From CAYJKB01 sp964370625 (GTDB lineage Bacteria > Bacillota > Clostridia > Oscillospirales > Butyricicoccaceae): 44,525 nucleotides of DNA. This document shows positions 36,855-44,525 of the stretch, piece by piece. The position numbers and the translations under genes are program-made. A model generated the notes under the pieces. The model worked only from the letters and a program-made list of their open reading frames with translations. It was not told the origin of the DNA and searched no databases. The stretch covers positions 1-44,525 of the forward strand of contig CAYJKB010000014.1 of the NCBI GenBank assembly GCA_964370625.1, given 5' to 3'. Every line of letters begins with the position of its first letter. Positions within the stretch are counted from its first letter, which is position 1.

Positions 36855-39794
36855 TCACCTCTCTTCAACAGTTATTATAATTTCATGTTTCCCCGATACT
36901 GGCAGTATAAAATTTTTATCAGCAAGGTTATCAAAATCAACCTCTGTCTTACCAAATTTACCTTCTGTATATGCTGATACAAAGATATTTTTAATAAATT
37001 TTATTGATTCTACATCTTTCAAACAGTTTATAATTTGTGTGCGATTAGGAATTTGTCCTATATTCCAACCTCTTTCATTAAAATTCCCTGTAATCGGATT
37101 TATAAACTTTTCTAATGCTTGCTCTGCTTTTTCTGACGCTTCAAATATATCTCCAAAATTTGCAACCACAACTTCTACTTTAACGCTAAGCTCTAAAAAT
37201 TTTGGTTGAACTATATGAAACTTTCCAAGTCTTAAAATATTTTCTGGTATTTTATCAGATAAAAAATCTAATACATCATTATGGACTACTTCAAAAGCTC
37301 TATTTCCTCCAGACAAATCCTTTAATAAAATTACCAAAGTTATATCTCCGCCTTGTCTAGCACCTGAATGTGTTCTCCCTGTAAAACATTTTACTCTATT
37401 AATATTTCGGTTTGCTGATTTAGCTAGATTTTCATAATCCCTTGCTGTCACAGCACGATAACCATGACGAATAGCATGAGCATTTCGAATTATACTCTCT
37501 CTTATAGTTTCAACATCTGTTCCACCAGTAGTATCATAAGGATTGGAAATTTCACTTACAAAATCTACTGATATATTCATTTGCCCAATAGCGTTAGCTG
37601 GAACATTTCCTAAAGTTCCACCACCTGTTGTATAATGTACTCTTATGCTTTCAAAGTCTGAAGCCTTTGGAATCATGCCATTTTTATCATCTGAAAATAT
37701 TATATTTCCATAAATTCTGTCTACTCTATAATGTCTTGATGTTGGCTCTGAAGATGCGAAATCTGAAACCTCTTCCCATATTATCCATTCATCATTTTCT
37801 AATACTTCAACGACTACTTTTTGTACTTTGTTATAAAGAAGGTGACACACATGATTTTTATCAAATGGTTCAATATCAAATAATTCCACTTCTCTTTTTT
37901 GTGTATTAGTGATTTCTGTTACATTTATATGTACTCCTGTTAAAAGTGGCATCTGAGATACTTTTTCTTTATTCCCATAATGATTTGTAACATCAACTAT
38001 TCTGATATAATATCCTTCTTTACCAAAGATAGTAGTTTTTGTGAAATCTTTCGGGGCTACAAATGTTAATATTCCACTTTTTGCAAAATTCAAAGTATCA
38101 TCAAATACATTCATTTGGGCAAATCCGTTTTTACCAAAATATTCAAAAGTCAGTCGTGGAAGTTTTTCTTTAACCACATCGAATAATGAAAATAATATCC
38201 TAATAGGTCCATCTGTTAACTTTTCATCAAAAGATAAATAAACACAGGTTTCTTTAATTTGTGGTCTATTAAAAAGACTTATTGACACAGATTCATCAAG
38301 AATTTGCTGTCTATCAATTTGCTTATGTTCAAGATTATTTAAAATATCTAATTTTTGTGGAATAATTTCGTTTTTTATATATTCATACTTAAACAGTGTA
38401 TTTTCGATTACAGGTGAAATATAATTTCCCTTAATTTTAAAAGCATTATTTACTTTAATAATTTGTGCTCTGATACATGGAGCATCAGTTGAATTTACTA
38501 AAATCGTATCAATATCTTCTGGACACATAAAATTAATCGTACGATATTGACCCATTGTGCCATGTTTTGTTGTAAATACATCATTGTATTCATTATTTTT
38601 GAAAAGCCTTGCCCAACCTTTACCGTTGTAATACTCCCATATCACCTCATCAATAGTTACATCATATTCGACATCAGGTTTAAACTCACTTTTTTTCATT
38701 ATAAGCTTCCAATTTACATTTGGCTCATCGATTTCTATGTCTAAGGGTACTTTTGCAAAGCTTAAATTAAATGAAAGTTCTACATTTGCTCCCTTTTTTG
38801 TCAACACTTCTTGTGATGCAAAATATACATCAGAAAAAACTGTGAATTTCTCTCCGAATGCAAAACACTCATAAATGTTCTTATCTATCCCACCATCAGA
38901 AATTACATCAGGCAAAATGGCAACTCCACGAGTTTTGATAGATATTTTTTGCATTATTAGATTTTCAAATTCATTTATATCATAAATTCTACACCTAATA
39001 AATCTGCTTTCATTTTCAAAAATCTTAGAAATTCCAAATTGTTTTGTATTTTCTCCTTTAATTAATAAGATTTTTCCATCTTCACATTTTACGTATTCAA
39101 ATTTTTCAAATCCATCTTCTGTTTGGTATTCCCAAATCGCATATTTTTCTTCACAAAACTTTTCTAACACTTCAGTTGATAATTTATTTTCAAAATATGG
39201 TGAAAAATCAAAATAAATCCAAGTTCGATTTTTAATATCAAATCCATCTGTATGAGATATATAAAGTATATGCTCTTGCAGATTTTGTTTATCTAAATTA
39301 AAAAGATACACATTGTTTTCTGTTATATTATCTTCTTTTAAATTTGCAATTTTTTGTATATAATCATGTTCGCCGTTAACACAAAAAATATGTTCTGGCT
39401 GTGCATAAGTTACAAGTACATCATTCATTGTTTGAAAAACTGTTTGTGGCTCTTCTTTATCTTCGGTTTGTGATAACAGAGTTGTCCCTTTATAAACTCT
39501 TGCACCTTGTTCAATATTGCTTGAAATCCCAAATTTTATATATCCGTTTGATGGATATGATGGAAGAAGCTCTGCATCTAATTCATTAAAAAATCCTATC
39601 ATGTTTTTTAATGAAATTTTATTAAGTTTTTCAACATTTAAACTGAACATATCAGCATAAATCATTGAAAGAGCTGTTCCCACATCGGGATTTTCCTCAT
39701 CAAATTTCCATTCAGGGGCAAAGCCAATAGCTTTTGATTTTATATTTTGAATTATTTCATCTTTACTTCTATTATCAATTTCAGGATATTTCAT
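36855..39794 (-). CDS. Large baseplate wedge protein, J-like (Afp11-type)
   Basis: A 979-aa member of the putative baseplate assembly family. It opens with the usual helical segment (FAPEWKFDEENPDVGTALS, MIYADMF). The C-terminal half has the J-like core: GGGTLGNVPANAIGQMNI, NPYDTTGGTDVETIRESI, AVTARDYENLAKSAN, and a final region NERGWNIGQIPNRTQI. A long central beta-rich insertion distinguishes it from phage J. It should form the main wedge of the baseplate and carry the sheath initiation surface. GGGGG lies 6 nt before the ATG. Confidence 0.87.
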   Translation of the reverse strand: MKYPEIDNRSKDEIIQNIKSKAIGFAPEWKFDEENPDVGTALSMIYADMFSLNVEKLNKISLKNMIGFFNELDAELLPSYPSNGYIKFGISSNIEQGARVYKGTTLLSQTEDKEEPQTVFQTMNDVLVTYAQPEHIFCVNGEHDYIQKIANLKEDNITENNVYLFNLDKQNLQEHILYISHTDGFDIKNRTWIYFDFSPYFENKLSTEVLEKFCEEKYAIWEYQTEDGFEKFEYVKCEDGKILLIKGENTKQFGISKIFENESRFIRCRIYDINEFENLIMQKISIKTRGVAILPDVISDGGIDKNIYECFAFGEKFTVFSDVYFASQEVLTKKGANVELSFNLSFAKVPLDIEIDEPNVNWKLIMKKSEFKPDVEYDVTIDEVIWEYYNGKGWARLFKNNEYNDVFTTKHGTMGQYRTINFMCPEDIDTILVNSTDAPCIRAQIIKVNNAFKIKGNYISPVIENTLFKYEYIKNEIIPQKLDILNNLEHKQIDRQQILDESVSISLFNRPQIKETCVYLSFDEKLTDGPIRILFSLFDVVKEKLPRLTFEYFGKNGFAQMNVFDDTLNFAKSGILTFVAPKDFTKTTIFGKEGYYIRIVDVTNHYGNKEKVSQMPLLTGVHINVTEITNTQKREVELFDIEPFDKNHVCHLLYNKVQKVVVEVLENDEWIIWEEVSDFASSEPTSRHYRVDRIYGNIIFSDDKNGMIPKASDFESIRVHYTTGGGTLGNVPANAIGQMNISVDFVSEISNPYDTTGGTDVETIRESIIRNAHAIRHGYRAVTARDYENLAKSANRNINRVKCFTGRTHSGARQGGDITLVILLKDLSGGNRAFEVVHNDVLDFLSDKIPENILRLGKFHIVQPKFLELSVKVEVVVANFGDIFEASEKAEQALEKFINPITGNFNERGWNIGQIPNRTQIINCLKDVESIKFIKNIFVSAYTEGKFGKTEVDFDNLADKNFILPVSGKHEIIITVEER

Positions 39795-39811
39795 AACTTA
39801 CCCCCTATTTT

Positions 39812-40219
39812 TTAAATTCCTTCTGTAAGGAAATATGGATAAACCATATTAAACATGTTATTTGTTTGCCTAACAAGATATGAAACATGTATATTTAATA
39901 CACCACCAACATTGTCACCTTCTATTTCAACTTCAACTTCATCAATTCTAGGCTCCCAATTTATAAGTGATTGATATATATCGCTTTCAATTCTAGTAAG
40001 GCTTCCATAATCCATGCCTGTGAATACATGTTCAGATAATGAAGATCCGAATGAAGGACGCATCAAACGTTCTCCTTTTGATGTCATTATTATAATTTTA
40101 ATTGCTTCTTTTATATCATCTTCATATTCAGAAGTTTTAATTCTTCCTGTTGCAGCGTCAACTTCTATAGGGAATTTCCAGCCAACACCCATAAAATCTT
40201 TTGCATGTTTAAAATCCAT
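39812..40219 (-). CDS. gp25/gpW-like baseplate protein (Afp9-like)
   Basis: A 135-aa lysozyme-related baseplate protein of the GPW_gp25 family. Features: GWKFPIEVDAATGRI, the helix DDIKEAIKIIIMT, then KGERLMRPSFGSSLSEHVF, and a C-terminal beta segment with NWEPRIDEVEVEI. In T4 and eCIS particles it starts sheath polymerisation at the baseplate. It is in the expected place between spike and J-like proteins, with a GAGGG ribosome site. Confidence 0.93.
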   Translation of the reverse strand: MDFKHAKDFMGVGWKFPIEVDAATGRIKTSEYEDDIKEAIKIIIMTSKGERLMRPSFGSSLSEHVFTGMDYGSLTRIESDIYQSLINWEPRIDEVEVEIEGDNVGGVLNIHVSYLVRQTNNMFNMVYPYFLTEGI

Positions 40220-40244
40220 TATCTTCCCTCGCTTTCACAATTTT

Positions 40245-41027
40245 CTAATTAATTTTAACCATTCCACCTTTTAATGTCAGCATTGATCCCGCTTCAAATT
40301 TACCAGTGGATGACCCTTTTATTGTTGTCATATTTCCTTCAGCATTTAACGTTTGTCCTTTTAGCTTTAATGCTTTCGTTGCTTGAATTGTAATATTATC
40401 TGATTTCATTGTAATTGATTTTCCACTACCATTTAACTCTAGTGACGCTCCTCCAGCATCTAATGAAATCACCTTTTCTGCTGTAACAGATATTTTGCCA
40501 GACTTAGTTTCTATCATAACTGTATTTTTACTCTTTGAATCAGCTATTGTGATTTTTTCTTCTTTATCATGTAATATAATTGTATTATTTGCTGGTGTAT
40601 GTATGATAAGTTCTTCTTCAGAAGCTTTTTCTTTAAATACTATCTCATGTCCACCTTTAGTTTTAATTCGTTTGACAATATTATCTTTTAATGCTGTTTC
40701 TGCTGGGATTTCTTGTTTACCATTCCAAATACTTCCGATTACAATTGGTTTGCTAATCTCTCCTAAATGAAATGCAACAACAACTTCATCTCCAATCTCT
40801 GGGAGCATATACATTCCATAACCATTTCCAGCATATGGTGTCATAACTCGCACCCAATCAGTAACATTTTCTCCTTCTACACCAAGCACTAACGAAACCT
40901 TTACCATTCCAGGAAATTTATCATTAAAATTTTCAGTTACGACACCTATAGTCACTCCTGTAAACTTAGAATTTTCATTACTATTGCTCTCTGTTCCACT
41001 TCCAAAGAAGTCTGAAAATCCACTCAT
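40245..41027 (-). CDS. gpV/gp5-like central spike protein
   Basis: A 260-aa spike protein. An N-terminal Ser/Asn-rich lead is followed by the gp5-type OB fold (TIGVVTENFNDKFPGMVKV, WVRVMTPYAGNGYGMYMLPE, GDEVVVAFHLGE, PIVIGSIW). The rest is a beta-helix of short repeats (TIILHDKEEKITIAD; SLELNGSGKSITMKSDNITI) that builds the needle. There is no lysozyme domain. In Afp and type VI systems the spike is fused to the gpD-like hub as one VgrG protein; here they are separate, as in phage P2 and PBSX. A DUF4280 tip is encoded far downstream. Confidence 0.92.
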   Translation of the reverse strand: MSGFSDFFGSGTESNSNENSKFTGVTIGVVTENFNDKFPGMVKVSLVLGVEGENVTDWVRVMTPYAGNGYGMYMLPEIGDEVVVAFHLGEISKPIVIGSIWNGKQEIPAETALKDNIVKRIKTKGGHEIVFKEKASEEELIIHTPANNTIILHDKEEKITIADSKSKNTVMIETKSGKISVTAEKVISLDAGGASLELNGSGKSITMKSDNITIQATKALKLKGQTLNAEGNMTTIKGSSTGKFEAGSMLTLKGGMVKIN

Positions 41028-41028
41028 A

Positions 41029-42114
41029 TTATTCCCATCCTTCTATCTCAAAATTTGTTTCAAATCCACTGCCACTAACAGTATGCTGTACTTCTGAAAT
41101 TAAATATTTTTGACTAACTTTTGTTCCTATATCATATATTTCTACAAATCTCCCAGGCACAAGTTCTGGCAAGCCTATGCATGTTCCCGATGCTGATTGT
41201 GCTTTTTTAAGCATTTTATCACCATCTGATTCAGCTTTTGCTTTTGCCTCTTTTGCCGTAGTAGCAGTTGCACTTTGACCACCCTTAACAGGTGCTTTTG
41301 ATGTAACTTTTTTATGTGGATCTTTTGTTACAACTTGACTTTTACCATTTATTCTCTCACTTTTTCCGTCATTGTATCCTACTTCTTCCACTTCTGCATA
41401 TACATAACCTGAACGTCTGCTAAATGACATCAGAGTTTCTCCCCATTTAAGTTTTGTTATAGGTGCTTTATATGAATTTAGTTTAACAAAATATGCTTTA
41501 CCACCAACAACAAAAAATTCATTTCCTATATCAGCACAAAGTTTTTCAATAAATTTATAATCACTTTGGTTTTGAGCTAGCCCAGAAGCTGGCACTTTTT
41601 CTTTCGCATCAGTTACTATTTCATTAGGAGGACAAATAGGTGCATAAGTTTTCATAACTTGTTTAAACACATCATCATAAGTCATTTCTGTTGCATAGGT
41701 TTTAACTTGCTTTCCACTTTCCATCAATAAACGTTTTACATCCATTCCTGTAAAGGATAATGATGCTACATCAGAATAATTCATCGTAAGTTCACTTACA
41801 TATCCTTTAAAAACCATAACTGTTGCAGAACCATATCCAAGCTCTACTGTAAATGCTGTGCCAAGTTTTAATTTATCTAATATATCACTTTTAAATTCTT
41901 TTTTTGTTATATCAAAACAATTTACAACATCAAATGAACAACTGCTTGCAGCACTATCATTTGATAGCCTAATAGACAAATTGTCAACCCCTAAACTAAG
42001 TTTTGAAACTAAATCTTGTCCTGAAACTTTTATTTTAAACACAGGCACCATAAATCTATCATATTTAGAAATCAAATCACTAAATGATGTATTATCTTTC
42101 ATTAAATCTGACAT
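41029..42114 (-). CDS. gpD/gp27-like hub protein
   Basis: A 361-aa late-control-gene-D type protein, equal to the N-terminal half of VgrG/Afp8. It opens with YDRFMVPVFKIKVSGQDL, followed by the barrel segments typical of gp27 (SFTGMDVKRLLMES; YKFIEKLCADIGNEFFVVGGKAYF) and ends in a strand (YLISEVQHTVSGSGFETNFE). As a trimer it forms the hub between tube and spike. A Lys/Ala/Thr-rich insertion (about 260-300) probably forms a loop. It is 1 nt from the spike gene; AAAGGAGAT precedes the ATG. Confidence 0.92.
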   Translation of the reverse strand: MSDLMKDNTSFSDLISKYDRFMVPVFKIKVSGQDLVSKLSLGVDNLSIRLSNDSAASSCSFDVVNCFDITKKEFKSDILDKLKLGTAFTVELGYGSATVMVFKGYVSELTMNYSDVASLSFTGMDVKRLLMESGKQVKTYATEMTYDDVFKQVMKTYAPICPPNEIVTDAKEKVPASGLAQNQSDYKFIEKLCADIGNEFFVVGGKAYFVKLNSYKAPITKLKWGETLMSFSRRSGYVYAEVEEVGYNDGKSERINGKSQVVTKDPHKKVTSKAPVKGGQSATATTAKEAKAKAESDGDKMLKKAQSASGTCIGLPELVPGRFVEIYDIGTKVSQKYLISEVQHTVSGSGFETNFEIEGWE

Positions 42115-42165
42115 AATCTATCTCCTTTGCATAACCACTTTATATATTTGTATGTGGTATTATTT

Positions 42166-42855
42166 TTATAATGGAGGTATTCTTAGCAGTTGACCTGGAT
42201 AAATATCTTTTGGATTAGTTATTCCATTTTCCTCAGCAATTACTCTCCAAAGTGAAGGGTCTCCATACTCCTCAGCTGCCACATGCCACAACTGTATGCC
42301 TTCTTTAATTCTATAACTTTTGCTTCTATCCGGAGATTCAAATGGTGATGATTTTTTAAGTGTTTTCACATCAATTACAGATTGAAAAGTTACATTAAGT
42401 TTTGCTCTAACAGGCATTCCATCTTCTGTAAACATTGTGAATTTTGAATCTACTTTTGTAATAACGCCTTTAAACTTTAATGAACCCCATTTAAAAAGAC
42501 AAATCGGAGGTCTATGAAGTTTTCCGAAAATTTCAGTTAACCTTACAATTCTTCGTGTAATTTTACTTACATCTGTAGGTTTTACATTATTAACAGCACT
42601 TGTTGTATTAAGCGTTTTGTTCTTATATAATTCCTCGTATGTATCAAAAACAAGTTCTAAATCTAATGTAGAAGTAGCTCCTGAAATATATTGCACAATA
42701 GGTCCATCTATGCCAGGAACATTTTTGTCAGCATAATTTGCTGAATTTGAAATATTGTATTCTGACGGGTTAAAATGAACATTAATTATATCATTTTCTT
42801 TGTCATTCTCACCTAAAACTACTATTTGTGCCTTTGTGTATGATTTCATATCCAT
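42166..42855 (-). CDS. LysM-containing tube/hub adaptor (Afp7 / XkdP-like)
   Basis: A 229-aa protein. The N-terminal domain matches the CIS-tube/phage tail adaptor family (NVHFNPSEYNISNSANYADK, GATSTLDLELVFDTYEE, RPPICLFKWG, KGVITKVDSKFTMFT). Residues about 183-229 form a LysM module (GIQLWHVAAEEYGDPSLWR, ENGITNPKDIYPGQLLRI). In eCIS it links the inner tube to the hub. AAAGGAGG gives a strong ribosome site. It is followed by the hub gene, the order shared by PBSX (xkdP-xkdQ) and eCIS (afp7-afp8). Confidence 0.92.
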   Translation of the reverse strand: MDMKSYTKAQIVVLGENDKENDIINVHFNPSEYNISNSANYADKNVPGIDGPIVQYISGATSTLDLELVFDTYEELYKNKTLNTTSAVNNVKPTDVSKITRRIVRLTEIFGKLHRPPICLFKWGSLKFKGVITKVDSKFTMFTEDGMPVRAKLNVTFQSVIDVKTLKKSSPFESPDRSKSYRIKEGIQLWHVAAEEYGDPSLWRVIAEENGITNPKDIYPGQLLRIPPL

Positions 42856-42880
42856 TTAATGCTACCTCCTTTTAGATTTA

Positions 42881-44525
42881 TCAAAAACCTCGCCTTTGTT
42901 TTTCAAGCCTAAGCTCTTTTTTTATCGAACTTAAAACCTCGGTAGTTACATCTTTTAAGCTATAATTTTCTTGGCTGTTATTTGATTTTATTTTTTCAAA
43001 TTTTTCTAAATTATCTTTACTTATTTTTCGTATTACATTTTCTTGGGATAAAATTTTACTTTCAAGTTCATTTATTATTTTTTCTTGATTTTTATTTAAA
43101 ACCTTAGTTTCTTGACGAACTTGATTTATAATTCTATTTGTTTCTTCAATTTTTTCAGAATTTTGCTCATCTTTTTTACTTAAAATCATCTTAGATTGTT
43201 CTCTAACTAAAATATCTAATTCATCATTTATTTTTTTAGTAGTATGATTTATCGCTTGGGTTTTTACCATTTGATTGAAAACTGATGTTTGTTCATCTGA
43301 ATTTTGAGTTTCATTTTGCTGATTTTCTAATCTATTTCGTTTTACAATCTCATCAATTACTGTATTAATTGTATCTTCATGATTTTTTGTAAAATCATAT
43401 TTATTTACATGGATTTGACTAAATTTCTCGTAAGTTTTGATATTATCAGAAATTTTAGCATAATTTTTTTCTTTTTTATATATTTTACTTACAGCTAAAA
43501 TCTTGCGAACTGCATCAGATGTTATAGTTCCATTTTTTATGGCATTAAAAGCAAGCACACTTTTTTTAAACTTCTCAATGCTCAAATTTTGTTTGATTTT
43601 GTTATGCTTTATAATTTCAGTTTTTTCAATTAAATCTGTTTTTTTAATATAATTTTTGTTTAATTGTATTTTTTCTTTTTCAATAAATCCATGTGCAAAT
43701 TTTATTGTTTTATCGGACATATTATTGAAATTCTGCTGTGATGTTAATTTTTTAATATAATCTACAGCGCTTATGACCTTACTTTTTTTCATCAATTTTT
43801 CAATCATCATAATTTGATTTTTTGTATTTGTTATATCGGCAGAAGGTCTATAAGCGATTGATGAACGATTTATAATTTCATCATTCACGCAATAATTACT
43901 AATAATATCTTTCACACTCATTTTTATTCTATTGAATACTTGAACATCACGTTCAATCACTGAGCCTGAGTCTTTTATATTGTGATAAGTATCATTTGTG
44001 TGCGTTGTATTTAGTATTTTTTCTGTTGGCACAAGTAATTTGTTTTCTTTCAAAGTTAAATCACTTTGTATTGTAGATAAATTATCGATAATTTGATTTG
44101 TTTCAACAATATGCTTATTAAATATCCAATTTTCCTTATTAATATTTTGTGCATTTATATTGCTTTGTGCAATGTTCATTTTTTCGCTATTTGTTATATG
44201 TTGCTGCTTTTTTTCAATGTTTAATTCCAGTTTTTTTATTTTCTCTTTTATATGTGATTTATTGATTTCTATAATATAATTTTCATTGAATTTATTGAAA
44301 TAATTTGACTTTTTACTATCTTTGAAAGCTTTATCAACTTCATATTGCTTTTGAGAATATTTTTCAAGTAGTTTTGAAAATTCAATACTATTTTTATATT
44401 TATTAGCCTTTACTTTTGAAATCTCAGAAGTTTTATGAATTTTAACAATATCTTTTATTTGAATTTTAGCTTCCACGTCTTTGTTTATAATTTTGTCAGT
44501 AGCTTTTTCAATCTGCTTAATTACT
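42881..44525 (-). CDS. Helical Lys/Asn/Glu-rich protein, 5' end beyond the window
   Basis: The frame is open from the window edge to a stop at 42881, so at least 548 residues are coded and the real start is outside the window; a GTG at 44476 is internal and has no ribosome site. I do not recognise the family. The sequence is very rich in Lys, Asn, Ile and Glu, nearly free of Cys, Gly and Pro, and looks mostly helical with coiled-coil stretches near the C-terminus (NQVRQETKVLNKNQEKIINEL then LESKILSQENVIRK). There is no signal peptide or membrane helix in the visible part. Its place directly before the LysM gene is that of the tape-measure gene in PBSX-like tails, so a length-determining or tube-filling role is possible. 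Confidence 0.6.
   Translation of the reverse strand, partial: VIKQIEKATDKIINKDVEAKIQIKDIVKIHKTSEISKVKANKYKNSIEFSKLLEKYSQKQYEVDKAFKDSKKSNYFNKFNENYIIEINKSHIKEKIKKLELNIEKKQQHITNSEKMNIAQSNINAQNINKENWIFNKHIVETNQIIDNLSTIQSDLTLKENKLLVPTEKILNTTHTNDTYHNIKDSGSVIERDVQVFNRIKMSVKDIISNYCVNDEIINRSSIAYRPSADITNTKNQIMMIEKLMKKSKVISAVDYIKKLTSQQNFNNMSDKTIKFAHGFIEKEKIQLNKNYIKKTDLIEKTEIIKHNKIKQNLSIEKFKKSVLAFNAIKNGTITSDAVRKILAVSKIYKKEKNYAKISDNIKTYEKFSQIHVNKYDFTKNHEDTINTVIDEIVKRNRLENQQNETQNSDEQTSVFNQMVKTQAINHTTKKINDELDILVREQSKMILSKKDEQNSEKIEETNRIINQVRQETKVLNKNQEKIINELESKILSQENVIRKISKDNLEKFEKIKSNNSQENYSLKDVTTEVLSSIKKELRLEKQRRGF

Noticed and set aside
40245..42114. Type VI secretion system
   Set aside because: No TssJ/L/M membrane complex, ClpV or fused VgrG; the host looks monoderm and the baseplate genes are eCIS-like.
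16943..44525. Prophage or defective prophage
   Set aside because: No terminase, portal, capsid, integrase, holin or endolysin; presence of AAA+, DUF4255 and DUF4280 and the large J-like pair fits eCIS instead.
44474..44525. GTG at 44476 as the start of the helical protein
   Set aside because: The frame continues without a stop to the window edge and no ribosome site precedes the GTG.

Overview
The window is AT-rich DNA from a Gram-positive (monoderm) bacterium, most likely a member of the Clostridia. Evidence: strong AGGAGG-type ribosome binding sites, lipoprotein and S-layer-homology (SLH) exports, a YesM/YesN two-component pair beside a sugar ABC transporter, a CsoR copper repressor, and no outer-membrane proteins. 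A Lachnospirales-like lineage fits, but this is a guess from gene style. Two runs of N (4374-4473 and 9021-9030) show that this is a draft scaffold; each one breaks a gene.

Left part (1-8080, mostly + strand). An SDR oxidoreductase and an HxlR-type regulator are divergent. A copper operon follows: CsoR, the CopA P-type ATPase and CopZ, with a CsoR-like operator over the predicted start site. CopZ runs into the first gap; a class D beta-lactamase lipoprotein emerges on the other side. Then come cytosine permease and cytosine deaminase (codB-codA), ending in a terminator shared with the convergent genes.

Middle part (8077-16730, - strand). A ribose-type sugar import locus forms two transcription units. 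One is rbsA-like ATPase, rbsC-like permease and a binding lipoprotein that carries two nearly identical complete binding modules. Its promoter is preceded by two G4T7 direct repeats 21 bp apart. A terminator separates it from the second unit, which has its own promoter: YesN-type response regulator, YesM-type histidine kinase, and an RbsA-like double ABC protein that has lost its ATPase motifs.

Right part (16830-44525, - strand). This is the downstream section of an extracellular-type contractile injection system (eCIS, related to Afp/PVC). In transcription order it encodes a helical protein cut by the window edge, a LysM tube/hub adaptor, gpD-like hub, gpV-like spike, gp25-like baseplate protein, two large J-like baseplate proteins, a tail-protein-I-like protein, an accessory baseplate protein, a membrane pseudokinase-like protein, a membrane MORN-repeat protein, a DUF4255 cap/terminator, a small unknown protein, a DUF4280 PAAR-like tip, a membrane receptor with a degenerate class III cyclase domain, an SLH-domain wall protein, an AAA+ ATPase (Afp15-like) and a secreted acidic-repeat protein. 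Sheath and inner-tube genes are not in the window and should lie beyond 44525. No phage head, packaging, integration or lysis genes are present.

The unusual point is the second half of the injection locus. The core particle genes are interleaved with at least four membrane or wall proteins, two of them degenerate signalling enzymes. This suggests a contractile system that is tethered to, or triggered from, the envelope of a monoderm cell rather than simply released by lysis. That is inference from gene content and order.
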